Positions 44,952 through 53,659 of a DNA stretch of 64,000 bases are shown here, in pieces. The notes below the pieces were generated by a model. That model saw nothing but the letters and a program-made list of their open reading frames with translations. It ran no database searches and had not been told where the DNA came from. The stretch comes from an uncultured Bacteroidales bacterium. GTDB lineage: Bacteria; Bacteroidota; Bacteroidia; Bacteroidales; F082. Each line of letters starts with the position of its first letter. Position 1 is the first letter of the stretch. The stretch is taken from NCBI GenBank assembly GCA_946408345.1, contig CAMJRR010000007.1, positions 40,888 through 104,887 of the forward strand, in the 5' to 3' direction. The translations under genes were made by a program, and so were the position numbers.

Positions 44952-47588
44952 TTATTCTTCTCTGACGAGATGCACGTCACATTGCGGGAAGGGAATCGAG
45001 ATGCCATGCTCGTTCAAGGTGTTGTAAATTAGCTCTTTTGCACGGTCGATGTAGCCCACGCGTTCGGCCACCAACACTTGCTGCTTCACTGCGATGGTGA
45101 CTGCACTATCGTCCATTTCTTCCAAGGTGATGATAATGCCACGCTTTGAATCCACAATTTCGCGGCCAAAAGCGTCCTTGTCTTGTAACTTCGTCAAAGC
45201 TTCTCCTAACAACTCGCGGACACGTTGGATGTCGGTGCCGTAAGCCACACCCACCGTAATCTTGACAAATTCATAACCATGGTTACGCGTGAGGTTGCTG
45301 AAGTTCTTGGCGAACAAGGTTGCGTTGAGGAACGACATCTCGGCACCGTCAACGGTCTCAATCTCTGTGCTTTGGTAACCTATGTGAGTCACCTTGCCAC
45401 GTATGCCGTCGCAGACAATCCAGTCGCCGACGCGCAAACGACCCGACATGAGTTGGATGCCATAGATGAAGTTGTTGAGGGTGTCCTTGAGGGCAAAACC
45501 GATACCAGCAGAGAGACCGCCAGCCACGAGGCTCAATGAGCTGGTTGAGATATGCAACGTCAGGACGATGACGACAATGTAAATGAACCATGTCAAGACG
45601 CTGATAATGCTATTACCCAAAGAGAGGTTGATTTCATTGTTGCGGATGGTCTTGCGGTGGTTTTTCTTCATGAAGATGGCGTAGCGGACCTGCTGCCAAA
45701 TGGCATGCAAGGCTCGGTTGATATAGCGGAACACGAAGAACAGGCTGATGATGAGTAAAATCCCATGAAATGACATCCTAAACGTGTCGGCACCGCTATC
45801 GTTGACGAGTTGAACGAAGTTTTTGTGATAGATGTTGTTGTACAAGTCCTCAAAATCGAACACGTCGAGAGCCAGATGGAGGCAGAAGGGGATGGAGAGC
45901 AGTCCCATCACGGGCAGCACCACGTCCTTGACCAAGTCGTAGAACCAAGTGGCGCCAAACATCAACGTCTCCTTGCCAGGGCCAGTGATGAAGGTGATGC
46001 GCGAGCGGTAATCCGCGATGCGGGGCTTCATGCGCTTCTCACGATACTGCACGATGAGGTCAAGGATGGTATAGAAGGTGTGAATGACGGCCAACTGGAA
46101 GTACCACCACACAAGAATAAGCAACGACGCGAAGATATACCCCGCGATGGCCACGCCCAAGGCAGCACCTGTCGCCACCAACGAAATCCAGCCCAAAAAG
46201 CGGTCGACACGCTCGACTTTCTTCGCATTATGGAGACAAGCGAAGAGCTGCCACACGAAAAAGGCGGTAAGCACTGGCGGGAAGACGAAGTTCATCAGCG
46301 TGTTGGGCATGAAGACGACACGGAAACCGATGACGGCCAAAGCCATGCAGAAGGTGGGCAGATACAATCTGGTGCTATACTTCAACTGTTTGGGTTTCAG
46401 CCTTAAAAGCAATGCGAGAAGGATGGCCTCCAACAACCACAGGAAGGTATTGGTGAGTCGCGCTGCGATATGGAGAAGACCGTCGCCACCGATGTTGGCA
46501 TTGAAAATGATGGTGATGAAAATGGCCACCAACAGTGAGATGAAACGTCGCCGTTCTTTGCCGATCTCCTTCAAGGGCTTGAAGTAACGGAAGGCAGGGA
46601 TGAGCAACAGCGAGACGATGAGCCAAATTACCAGCAGCTCGATGACAAACAGGACGATGATGAAAACCTGAAGCGAATACTCCCAACCCGTATTTGACGA
46701 TTGCTCGGCATGGTTTCTTTTGAACAATGACGACAGGGAGGCGGTGTCGTATTTCTCGTTTGCGTCTTCCATGGCTTGCCTCCAGTAGCGTCCGGGGCGC
46801 TGCAAGATGGTGTACCAAGGTGTTTGCCCCTCGACGAAGATGCGGTTTTGCAGCACTTGGTAATAATCATGCGCGTAGTCGTAGGTCTCCTTCAGGCGCA
46901 AGAAAGTCTCGTAGTAGTGGATACTGTCGGCCACCACAACGGCTTTAGTCTCAGCGTACATCTTGAGCAGTTCACCTGCATAAAAAATGCATTGCTCGCG
47001 GTTGTCCTCGCCTTGCTCATCGAGTACGAAAGGCACGGCGGAGATAGAGTCGGCCATGGCTTTGAGTTCCTCGTCAAGTGCGAGGTGCGCACTGCTGAAA
47101 AAGAGCGGGTTGAGTGAGTCGTAGTGGATGAGCAAACTATCGGGAATGCCGATGATGGTGTCGAGCTCGGGAGGCAGACGGCGCAGCGACTCGATGAGGC
47201 GCGCATGGCGTTCCATCTCCACGTTGAGGTTGCTTACGATACGGTCGAAAGGCCTACGATCCTGGTTGAACTCGTTGTATTTCTGGGTGACCTTCTGCAG
47301 GGCATAGCTCACATCGAAGGTAAAACCTTGTTTCTGTGAATACAGCATCAGCGAGAGCTCGTCGCACTGCTTCATCACGTCGATCATCTTCTGGCGTTGT
47401 TTCTCGTAGTCCTCGGTGAGACGGTCGCGGTTCTTGTCGATTTGTTGATAATCGGCACTCAACTCGTTGCGTAGCACGCGTAGTGTCTGGGTGAGGTTGT
47501 GGCCGTAAGAGATGGCAAAGATCGGCACCACGATAGCCAAGAAGGCGGCCAAGAAGAGGTTTTTTTTCTGTTTGGATGGGGTTCTCAT
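44952..47588 (-). CDS. Large MscS-family mechanosensitive channel
   Basis: 878 residues from the ATG at 47588, which overlaps the pyrG stop (ATGA). An N-terminal membrane segment (about 12-30) is followed by a 330-residue periplasmic helical domain (YQQIDKNRDRLTEDYEKQRQ). About ten further membrane helices come next. The MscS pore helix is at about 690-715 (SSLSLVAGGLSAGIGFALKD) and then the beta domain GVQLMSGRLRVGDWI-like (IQLMSGRLRVGDWIVCDGIR). The cytoplasmic vestibule domain ends the protein. It should gate under hypo-osmotic stress. The length fits MscK/MscM-like channels. An upstream extension to 47741 lies antisense-free inside pyrG and is rejected. Confidence 0.92.
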   Translation of the reverse strand: MRTPSKQKKNLFLAAFLAIVVPIFAISYGHNLTQTLRVLRNELSADYQQIDKNRDRLTEDYEKQRQKMIDVMKQCDELSLMLYSQKQGFTFDVSYALQKVTQKYNEFNQDRRPFDRIVSNLNVEMERHARLIESLRRLPPELDTIIGIPDSLLIHYDSLNPLFFSSAHLALDEELKAMADSISAVPFVLDEQGEDNREQCIFYAGELLKMYAETKAVVVADSIHYYETFLRLKETYDYAHDYYQVLQNRIFVEGQTPWYTILQRPGRYWRQAMEDANEKYDTASLSSLFKRNHAEQSSNTGWEYSLQVFIIVLFVIELLVIWLIVSLLLIPAFRYFKPLKEIGKERRRFISLLVAIFITIIFNANIGGDGLLHIAARLTNTFLWLLEAILLALLLRLKPKQLKYSTRLYLPTFCMALAVIGFRVVFMPNTLMNFVFPPVLTAFFVWQLFACLHNAKKVERVDRFLGWISLVATGAALGVAIAGYIFASLLILVWWYFQLAVIHTFYTILDLIVQYREKRMKPRIADYRSRITFITGPGKETLMFGATWFYDLVKDVVLPVMGLLSIPFCLHLALDVFDFEDLYNNIYHKNFVQLVNDSGADTFRMSFHGILLIISLFFVFRYINRALHAIWQQVRYAIFMKKNHRKTIRNNEINLSLGNSIISVLTWFIYIVVIVLTLHISTSSLSLVAGGLSAGIGFALKDTLNNFIYGIQLMSGRLRVGDWIVCDGIRGKVTHIGYQSTEIETVDGAEMSFLNATLFAKNFSNLTRNHGYEFVKITVGVAYGTDIQRVRELLGEALTKLQDKDAFGREIVDSKRGIIITLEEMDDSAVTIAVKQQVLVAERVGYIDRAKELIYNTLNEHGISIPFPQCDVHLVREE

Positions 47589-49162
47589 TGGGCGATTTCT
47601 TTGATGAAACTCATGAATAAGGGATGAGGATGCAGAACGGTGCTGGAATACTCGGGATGGAACTGGGTGCCGATGAACCAACGGTGGCTGGGGATCTCGA
47701 CAATCTCGACCAAGTCGCTCTCGGGGTTCACGCCGACGCACTTCATGCCATTTTTCTCGTATTCGTCTTTATAAAGGTTGTTGAACTCGTATCTGTGGCG
47801 ATGGCGTTCGCTGATTTGCGGTGTGCCATAGATCTCAGCCACACGGCTGCCTTCACGCAGGTTACAACTGTAAACGCCCAAACGCATGGTGCCGCCCAGG
47901 TTGGTAATGGTCTTCTGCTCCTCCATCATGTCGATGACATTGTGAGGAGTATCGGCCATCTCGCTCGAGTTGGCGTCTTTGTAGCCCAGCACATTGCGGG
48001 CAAATTCGATGACCATCATCTGCATGCCGAGGCATACACCGAAAGCAGGCAGGTTGTTGACACGCGCATACTCCACCGCGACAATCTTGCCTTCGATGCC
48101 GCGTTGCCCGAAGCCAGGGCATACCAGGATGCCTGCCACGCCTGAAAGTTGTTCTGCGACATTCTCCTTGGTGATGTTCTCGCTATTGATGAAGTCGATT
48201 TTCACCTTCACATGGTTGTAAATGCCAGCCAATATCAGGCTCTCGCGGATGCTCTTGTAAGCGTCTTGCAAGTCGTATTTGCCCACCAGACCCACATGCA
48301 CCTCTTTGGTGGCAGTACGTTGCAGCTCCAAGAAACGATGCCAGCCTTCCATCTTGGGGGTCTCTCCTACCGGCAAACCGAATTTGCGCAGCAAGGCGGC
48401 ATCAAGGCCTTGGCGTTGCATGTTGACAGGCACCTCGTAGATGCTCGGCAGGTCTTCGCTCTGCACCACGCATTCGAGGTCGACATTGCAGAAAGATGCT
48501 ACCTTTTGGCGGACGCCGTCGGAGAGGTGCTTCTCGGTGCGCAGCACGAGCACATCGGGTTGGATACCAGCGGCTTGCAACTCTTTCACCGAATGTTGGG
48601 TGGGCTTGGTCTTCAATTCATCAGCGGCCTTAAGGTAAGGGATATAGGTAAGGTGTACGCTGACCGCGCGGTTGCCGAGTTCCCATTTCAGCTGACGGAT
48701 GGCTTCGAGGAAGGGGGCCGCTTCGATGTCACCGATGGTGCCGCCAATCTCTTGGATGACGAAGTCGACATCAGTGTTTTGCATGATGCGGTGTTTGATC
48801 TCGTCGGTGATGTGAGGCACCACTTGTATGGTCTTGCCGAGGTAGTCGCCGTGGCGTTCCTTGTCGATGACGGTCTTGTAGATCTTACCCGTGGTCACCG
48901 AGTTGGCCTGAGTGGTGCGGATGCCCGTGAAGCGTTCATAGTGGCCGAGGTCGAGGTCGGTCTCGGTGCCGTCGACGGTCACATAGCACTCGCCGTGCTC
49001 GTAGGGATTCAATGTCCCCGGGTCAATATTGATGTAGGGATCGATTTTCTGTATGGTGATGGTGTAGCCGCGGGCTTGAAGTAGTTTGCCAATGCTGGCC
49101 GAGATAATGCCTTTACCGAGAGAGGAAACCACGCCTCCCGTCACAAAAATATAGCGTGTCAT
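47585..49162 (-). CDS. pyrG: CTP synthase
   Basis: 525 residues. The synthetase domain opens with YIFVTGGVVSSLGKGIISAS; KIDPYINIDPGTLNPYEHGE and GGTIGDIEAAPFLEAIRQ line the UTP/ATP site. The C-terminal glutaminase domain has the nucleophile Cys in PAFGVCLGMQMMVIE and the His/Glu pair in FIGTQFHPEYSS. It makes CTP from UTP with Gln and ATP. The mscS-like gene follows with a 4-base overlap. Its -7 box lies at 49197-49204, divergent from the amidotransferase gene. Confidence 0.97.
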   Translation of the reverse strand: MTRYIFVTGGVVSSLGKGIISASIGKLLQARGYTITIQKIDPYINIDPGTLNPYEHGECYVTVDGTETDLDLGHYERFTGIRTTQANSVTTGKIYKTVIDKERHGDYLGKTIQVVPHITDEIKHRIMQNTDVDFVIQEIGGTIGDIEAAPFLEAIRQLKWELGNRAVSVHLTYIPYLKAADELKTKPTQHSVKELQAAGIQPDVLVLRTEKHLSDGVRQKVASFCNVDLECVVQSEDLPSIYEVPVNMQRQGLDAALLRKFGLPVGETPKMEGWHRFLELQRTATKEVHVGLVGKYDLQDAYKSIRESLILAGIYNHVKVKIDFINSENITKENVAEQLSGVAGILVCPGFGQRGIEGKIVAVEYARVNNLPAFGVCLGMQMMVIEFARNVLGYKDANSSEMADTPHNVIDMMEEQKTITNLGGTMRLGVYSCNLREGSRVAEIYGTPQISERHRHRYEFNNLYKDEYEKNGMKCVGVNPESDLVEIVEIPSHRWFIGTQFHPEYSSTVLHPHPLFMSFIKEIAQ

Positions 49163-49196
49163 AGTAGTAGTTAGTTTTTGTTGTTGAATAAAGGGG

Positions 49197-49204
49197 CAAA
49201 AATA
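49197..49204 (-). promoter_or_regulatory. -7 box for pyrG
   Basis: TATTTTTG on the minus strand, 34 bases before the ATG at 49162. Confidence 0.55.
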
Positions 49205-49244
49205 GAAAAAATGACATTAACAACAAAAAAAGCAAAAGTATAAG

Positions 49245-49252
49245 TATCTTTG
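49245..49252 (+). promoter_or_regulatory. -7 box for the amidotransferase gene
   Basis: TATCTTTG, 19 bases before the ATG at 49272. Confidence 0.6.
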
Positions 49253-49271
49253 CCGCTTTAATGAAAGAATC

Positions 49272-49973
49272 ATGAGCAAGTCACCGATAATAGGCGTCAC
49301 GCCACTTTGGGACGCAGAGCGCAAGAGTGTTTGGATGCTGCCCGATTATTTGGACGGCATCAAGGCGGCTGGAGGCATTCCTGTCGTCCTGCCTATTGAA
49401 ATGTCAGAAGCTGACGCTGACCGCATTGTGGAAACCTGTGATGGTTTTCTGTTTACTGGTGGTCAGGATGTCGCGCCGGAGCTTTATGGGACGAAGGATG
49501 CCACCGGAACCATCATTCCCAGTCCCGAACGCGACAAATTGGAAACACTATTGCTGTCGAAGGCACTGCAAGCCGACAAGGCCATACTCGGCATCTGCCG
49601 TGGACTACAATTCATCAATGTGTCTCTTGGCGGTACACTTTGGCAGGACCTCCCTTCGCAGCATCCTTCGGATATTGTTCACAGGCAAGGCAAGCCCTAC
49701 GGCATTCCGACGCATAAAGTTTCGCTGAGCGGCGACCTGCGTACGCTGTTAGGCAAAGACACCCTTGAAGTGAACACGCTGCATCACCAAGCCATCAAAG
49801 ACCTCGGCAAGGATTTGATACCTATGGCCGAATCCCCCGATGGTCTCATCGAAGCCGTAAAAATGGCAGGAAAGCGATTTGTCTGTGCCGTGCAATGGCA
49901 TCCCGAGTATATGTTCAAGACGGATGCCGATAGTTTGAGGGTGTTTTCTTGGTTTGTGGGACAGTGTATGTGA
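49272..49973 (+). CDS. PuuD-like gamma-glutamyl hydrolase, class I GATase fold
   Basis: 233 residues. Nucleophile elbow ILGICRGLQFINVSLGG (Cys about residue 117), and the HWHPEY-type end VQWHPEYMF supplies His and Glu. Family features DGFLFTGGQDVAPELYG and VNTLHHQAIKDLGKDLIPMA are typical of peptidase C26, as in gamma-glutamyl-GABA hydrolase. It should cleave gamma-glutamyl amides; the physiological substrate is unknown, and no putrescine-catabolism neighbours are seen. Single gene with its own promoter, divergent from pyrG. Confidence 0.9.
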   Translation: MSKSPIIGVTPLWDAERKSVWMLPDYLDGIKAAGGIPVVLPIEMSEADADRIVETCDGFLFTGGQDVAPELYGTKDATGTIIPSPERDKLETLLLSKALQADKAILGICRGLQFINVSLGGTLWQDLPSQHPSDIVHRQGKPYGIPTHKVSLSGDLRTLLGKDTLEVNTLHHQAIKDLGKDLIPMAESPDGLIEAVKMAGKRFVCAVQWHPEYMFKTDADSLRVFSWFVGQCM

Positions 49974-50070
49974 AAAAGCCGCGACAACAGCCTAGTCGCA
50001 GTTTGTGAGGACAAAAACAAAGAAAGTTTGGAAGAATCACGAAAAAACAACTGCAATTTTTTTGAAAAAT

Positions 50071-50102
50071 GATGGCTGTTTCGATAAGAATTTCTATCTT
50101 TG
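50071..50102 (+). promoter_or_regulatory. Promoter of the second AAA ATPase gene
   Basis: TTTG (50071-50074), a 20-base spacer, then TATCTTTG (50095-50102): the cleanest -33/-7 pair in the window. Confidence 0.75.
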
Positions 50103-50116
50103 CAACCGACATTAAG

Positions 50117-50130
50117 TTAATGCGCATTAA
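50117..50130. repeat. Perfect 14-bp palindrome in the ATPase 5' leader
   Basis: TTAATGCGCATTAA, just downstream of the expected transcription start and 15 bases before the ATG; a candidate operator. Confidence 0.55.
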
Positions 50131-50145
50131 ATTAAAAGCAATAAT

Positions 50146-51462
50146 ATGAAGTTTTACGATAGGGAAAAGGAACTCGAGATCCTCCAGACAAATTGGGCAC
50201 AGACTACCGAAAGAGGCCGTCTGACAGTGCTTATAGGACGCAGACGCATCGGGAAGACCACCCTACTGACAAAGAGTGCAGAAGACGAGAGCCAGCCTCT
50301 GCTATACCTTTATGTGTCAAAAGACAATGAGCGTGTGTTGACAGGCAAATTCCAAGAGGCGGTAGAGCAATCGCTTGGACTGCAAATCTTTGGACAATTG
50401 GAGACTTTTGCCCAGTTTTTCGAACAGCTTCTTAAATACGGCCAACAGCAGCAGTTCACGTTGGTATTCGATGAATTCCAGAACTTTTTGAAGGTGAATC
50501 CGGCCATCCCCAGCCATATTCAGGATTTGTGGGATCGTTACCACGAAAAAGTGAAGGTGAATATGGTGGCCTGTGGAAGCATTTACAATATGATGCACAA
50601 GATATTCGACAACGAGGACGAGCCGCTTTATGGCCGTCAAGATTGTCGACTGAACATGCAGCCTTTCCGCATCAATGTGTTGAAACAAATCCTTAATGAC
50701 CACAACCCCAAATACACTTCTGAAGACTTGCTTTGTCTCTATATGCTGACTGGTGGTGTCGCCAAGTATGTGGCATGGCTGATGGATGCGAAGGCTACCA
50801 CAAAGACGAAGATGCTCCGATGGGTCACACAAGTAGGTTCTCCATATCTCACGGAGGGCACGGAGCTCATCATGTCGGAGTTTGGTAAAGAATACACCAA
50901 CTATTTGAGCATCCTCCAGTTGATTGCATCGGGCATGACGACGCAAAGCGAGATAGATGGCGCCATTGGCAAAAACACTGGGGCATTCTTAGACAACTTG
51001 GAAGAAGACTACGGCTATATCCATCGCAAGCAGCCTTTGTTCAGCAAACCCAATAGCAGAAATTCACGGTGGCAGTTGGATGACTGCTTCCTGCGGTTTT
51101 GGTTCCGCTTCATCATGCGTAACCAAGCACTCGTGGAGATGGAACGTAACGACCTGTTACTTGAGATTGTAGAACGAGATTATGAGAGATACTCAGGCCT
51201 TGTCCTCGAGCAGTATTTCCGTCAGAAATGGATGGAGGAGGAAAGGGTGACATTGGTTGGCAACTATTGGGACCGCAAAGGTTTGAACGAGATAGATATG
51301 ATAGCCTTGAACGACATTGACAAGACTGCTGTTGTGGCAGAGATCAAGCGTCAACGGAAGAAGTTCAACCCGACTGAGCTTGCCGGCAAAGTGACCACTC
51401 TTGGCAAGGAATTGGCAAAATACGATGTCCGTCAGATTGGATTGTGTATGGACGATATGTGA
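50146..51462 (+). CDS. AAA ATPase with DUF234/PD-(D/E)XK-like C-terminus
   Basis: 438 residues. It begins FYDREKELEILQ, then Walker A LIGRRRIGKTTLL (29-41) and Walker B TLVFDEFQNFLKV near 105. A winged-helix-like region spans about 265-305. The C-terminal 130 residues (from about 306, RWQLDDCFLRFWFRFI) match the DUF234 type and contain a nuclease-like pattern: Glu382 and Asp384 in NEIDMIAL, then Glu399-x-Lys401 in VAEIKRQRK. The N-terminal half is related in general layout to the ATPase at 14097, which lacks the nuclease-like end. No repeats bracket this copy. Function unknown. Confidence 0.87.
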   Translation: MKFYDREKELEILQTNWAQTTERGRLTVLIGRRRIGKTTLLTKSAEDESQPLLYLYVSKDNERVLTGKFQEAVEQSLGLQIFGQLETFAQFFEQLLKYGQQQQFTLVFDEFQNFLKVNPAIPSHIQDLWDRYHEKVKVNMVACGSIYNMMHKIFDNEDEPLYGRQDCRLNMQPFRINVLKQILNDHNPKYTSEDLLCLYMLTGGVAKYVAWLMDAKATTKTKMLRWVTQVGSPYLTEGTELIMSEFGKEYTNYLSILQLIASGMTTQSEIDGAIGKNTGAFLDNLEEDYGYIHRKQPLFSKPNSRNSRWQLDDCFLRFWFRFIMRNQALVEMERNDLLLEIVERDYERYSGLVLEQYFRQKWMEEERVTLVGNYWDRKGLNEIDMIALNDIDKTAVVAEIKRQRKKFNPTELAGKVTTLGKELAKYDVRQIGLCMDDM

Positions 51463-51591
51463 TTTTGGCTATATGTGCAAGGTGACCAAGACATCATGAA
51501 AGCGGCGGCTTGGATAGTAGAGATTTTACTTCCTTTTCTGTAACTCTTTAAGCTTCTCCTGTGCAGATTTGTATCCTTGCCGGATATTGGT

Positions 51592-52470
51592 TTACCCAAT
51601 AATTGATTCTTCAAAGATGTCGTCCTGTAAGGTTGTGGTGTTCCATGAAATGCAGTTAAGGCCTCCTCCTCTTCTGACAGCTTCCAATGCAGGGATGCCT
51701 AAAACCTCACAGTCTGGCATCGCATTGCTGATTTGTTCAAGAGCTTGCTCATCTTCTTCAAGCCCAAGCTGAGGCACAAGAATCAGCTTGCCTATCTGCA
51801 AGAAATTGATGTATGCCCAACTACGGGCGTGTATCTTCTTGGTTTTGTAATACAAAGGAATCACTTCAAAGTGTTTTTCCAATGCCACACGGAAACGTGA
51901 GTAATAACGAGGTGAAATGTCGCCGTAGTTTGTTATTAGGACTTTGCCATCACCTGCAAAATGGATGATTCCGTCGCTGTGGCCAAAGGTCTCTTGGCGG
52001 TCCCATGGCAAATACAGCACATCGCATTGGAAAGCATCCTTCAGGATCCTATCCACCTCAATGGGCGATTTGTCCCTATTTTCGGCAAAGACCTTCTCCG
52101 TCATCACGATGGTGTTGCCGCATTTCACGACATTGCCACCGTCAAGCACCAAGTCAATGGTGATGGCGTTCTGTAATACACTTTGCAGACGATTCTGTTG
52201 GGCTTGAAGCACCGCTTCGGGATTGGTTTGAAGGCGAAGACCTGTTTTATCTTGCAGATAATCAGGTGTGTACTTATAGGATACAAAACGATCTTCTGCA
52301 ATCTGGATGGGCATGAAATCGCGGCACCAAATGTCCTTGGTTTCCGAAAGGTAGGCATACGGAATCCTATATGCTTCCAATACTTCAGCAATGTGCTGAT
52401 TCAAAGTTGGGCATTTTTTTGGCAGAAGTTCAGAGAAATATACTGTGGTGGTAAGGTTGTCGGTGATCAT
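51592..52470 (-). CDS. Agmatine deiminase family protein
   Basis: 292 residues, shorter than the 360-370 usual for agmatine deiminase. The guanidine-modifying-enzyme residues are present: Asp in DIWCRDFMP, VLDGGNVVKCG, His in GHSDGIIHF, and the catalytic Cys in RGGGLNCISWN near residue 272. Members hydrolyse agmatine or peptidyl/free arginine to the citrulline-type product and ammonia. The N-carbamoylputrescine amidase that usually accompanies agmatine deiminase is absent, so the substrate is uncertain. It starts two bases after the stop of the unknown gene at 52473, so the pair forms an operon. Confidence 0.83.
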   Translation of the reverse strand: MITDNLTTTVYFSELLPKKCPTLNQHIAEVLEAYRIPYAYLSETKDIWCRDFMPIQIAEDRFVSYKYTPDYLQDKTGLRLQTNPEAVLQAQQNRLQSVLQNAITIDLVLDGGNVVKCGNTIVMTEKVFAENRDKSPIEVDRILKDAFQCDVLYLPWDRQETFGHSDGIIHFAGDGKVLITNYGDISPRYYSRFRVALEKHFEVIPLYYKTKKIHARSWAYINFLQIGKLILVPQLGLEEDEQALEQISNAMPDCEVLGIPALEAVRRGGGLNCISWNTTTLQDDIFEESIIG

Positions 52471-52472
52471 GT

Positions 52473-53081
52473 CTAAAATCTATGATAGTATCTTGTAACA
52501 GTTTTGGCTTCTTTTTTTGCAAAATCCCATGTGGCATCTTCAAACCTATTTGTGCATTTTATGTTTTTATCGAAGTAGCATAAAAGCTCATCTTTTTTGT
52601 TCTTGTCCTCATAAGTGATACCATATCTTTCTATTGGCCCACCAATCTCACAGCTTTCATTTTGCGCTGGGATTAGTATTGGCCATTTTTGGGAAGCTGA
52701 GCAAGCGTTTAGCACTTCATTTACGCAAAGCAACGGTCCTGTAATATATCTGTTGCTTGTTTTATCAAATAAGCTTCGGATTAAAATACCACCAAATCGG
52801 CCTTCGCTGTATTTGCTTTCAAAACAAATGTCGAATCCGCTATAGTGGAAAAACAAATCTCCAGCTTTTTTGTCGGTCCGTGGATAGGTTCTTCTGTTCC
52901 ATTCTTCGCTATTGTTTTCTTTATCATAATAGTAAAACTCAATCTCAGCGAAGTAATACTTCTTTTCACCACATTGAATGCAATAATTGTGCATTAGTTC
53001 ATCAGCGATCTTAGCGAATGCTTTTTGAGTGTCTTTGCTTGTTATGCTTTTCGGCATCCTTAATAATGCTTTGATATCCAT
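52473..53081 (-). CDS. Unknown protein paired with the deiminase
   Basis: 202 residues from the ATG at 53081; the frame is open to 53138, but the -7 box at 53106-53113 lies within that. I do not recognise the family. Visible features are a CxxC (CIQCGEKKYYFAEIEFYYYD), a compact hydrophobic core GDLFFHYSGFDICFES, then GGILIRSLF and YITGPLLCVNEVLN. The order of these last three recalls the core of alkyladenine DNA glycosylases, but too loosely to claim. AT-rich compared with most of the window. Promoter-proximal gene of a pair with the deiminase. Confidence 0.6.
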   Translation of the reverse strand: MDIKALLRMPKSITSKDTQKAFAKIADELMHNYCIQCGEKKYYFAEIEFYYYDKENNSEEWNRRTYPRTDKKAGDLFFHYSGFDICFESKYSEGRFGGILIRSLFDKTSNRYITGPLLCVNEVLNACSASQKWPILIPAQNESCEIGGPIERYGITYEDKNKKDELLCYFDKNIKCTNRFEDATWDFAKKEAKTVTRYYHRF

Positions 53082-53105
53082 TTTGATTGCGTTTTGAATT
53101 TGCAG

Positions 53106-53113
53106 CAAAGGTA
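53106..53113 (-). promoter_or_regulatory. -7 box of the unknown gene/deiminase pair
   Basis: TACCTTTG on the minus strand, 25 bases before the ATG at 53081. Confidence 0.55.
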
Positions 53114-53659
53114 GAGAGAAGAATTGGAAGCATTGCAAGAAAATTTGTTAAACTTTGTTAAAAATTTTCGAATATTTATTTACAACATAAATAACAAATT
53201 ATACATATCATTCTTTTCAAATTATTATAAATCAATAATATATATAACGTAGATATAGGCAAATTGTGTTGGTTGGAACCAACAATCCATGCCGCAGTGT
53301 AGGAAGAATATGTACACAACAAAAAAAGGCGTAACCCCATCGTATTACACCTTTTTCGACAATGCTTTGAAGCGTTTATTTCATTCCCTCAACCCCATAA
53401 TAATCCAGCACATAAATGGTGACCATGTATTGAGGTTGTTCTTATTTTTCCGTTGTATATTATTATAAATCACTCTAATATCCGTTGATTTCCAATTAAG
53501 CGGGTTTTAGCGTGCTTATTTGGCGGCAATGCTATAACCCATACATTTGTTTGCTTTTGTTGATGGTGTTCTCTCCTACAATATAAGCGTAACAGGATGC
53601 TGGAATAAACTGCAATATGCCTTTTATGGTCGTATTTTATTGGCATGCTTTTGAAATTC
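53114..53659. other. AT-rich gene-free stretch
   Basis: About 545 bases without a convincing gene. It is strongly AT-rich from 53140 to 53260. On the minus strand a 16-codon frame (53441 to about 53383) ends EGMK just before the hairpin at 53323-53356, which may be the tail of a lost gene. An open minus-strand frame at 53470-53796 runs antisense-frame through the end of the barrel gene and has no family features. Confidence 0.5.
53323..53356 (-). terminator. Hairpin terminator downstream of the Dma-like gene
   Basis: Stem AAAAAGGCGTAA / TTACACCTTTTT with one mismatch; on the minus strand it ends in a T run. It lies some 300 bases after the stop at 53660. Confidence 0.65.

Noticed and set aside
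47589..47741. Upstream extension of the MscS channel gene into pyrG
   Set aside because: The added 51 residues are Arg/Pro/His-rich out-of-frame translation of pyrG; the ATG overlapping the pyrG stop gives a proper N-terminal membrane segment.
48149..49084. 311-codon plus-strand frame across pyrG
   Set aside because: Antisense to a complete, well-conserved pyrG gene; no independent features.
51500..51591. Minus-strand tail reading IRQGYKSAQEKLKELQKRK then a stop
   Set aside because: Coding-like but only about 20 codons between stops, with no start; possibly a gene remnant downstream of the deiminase, too short to call.
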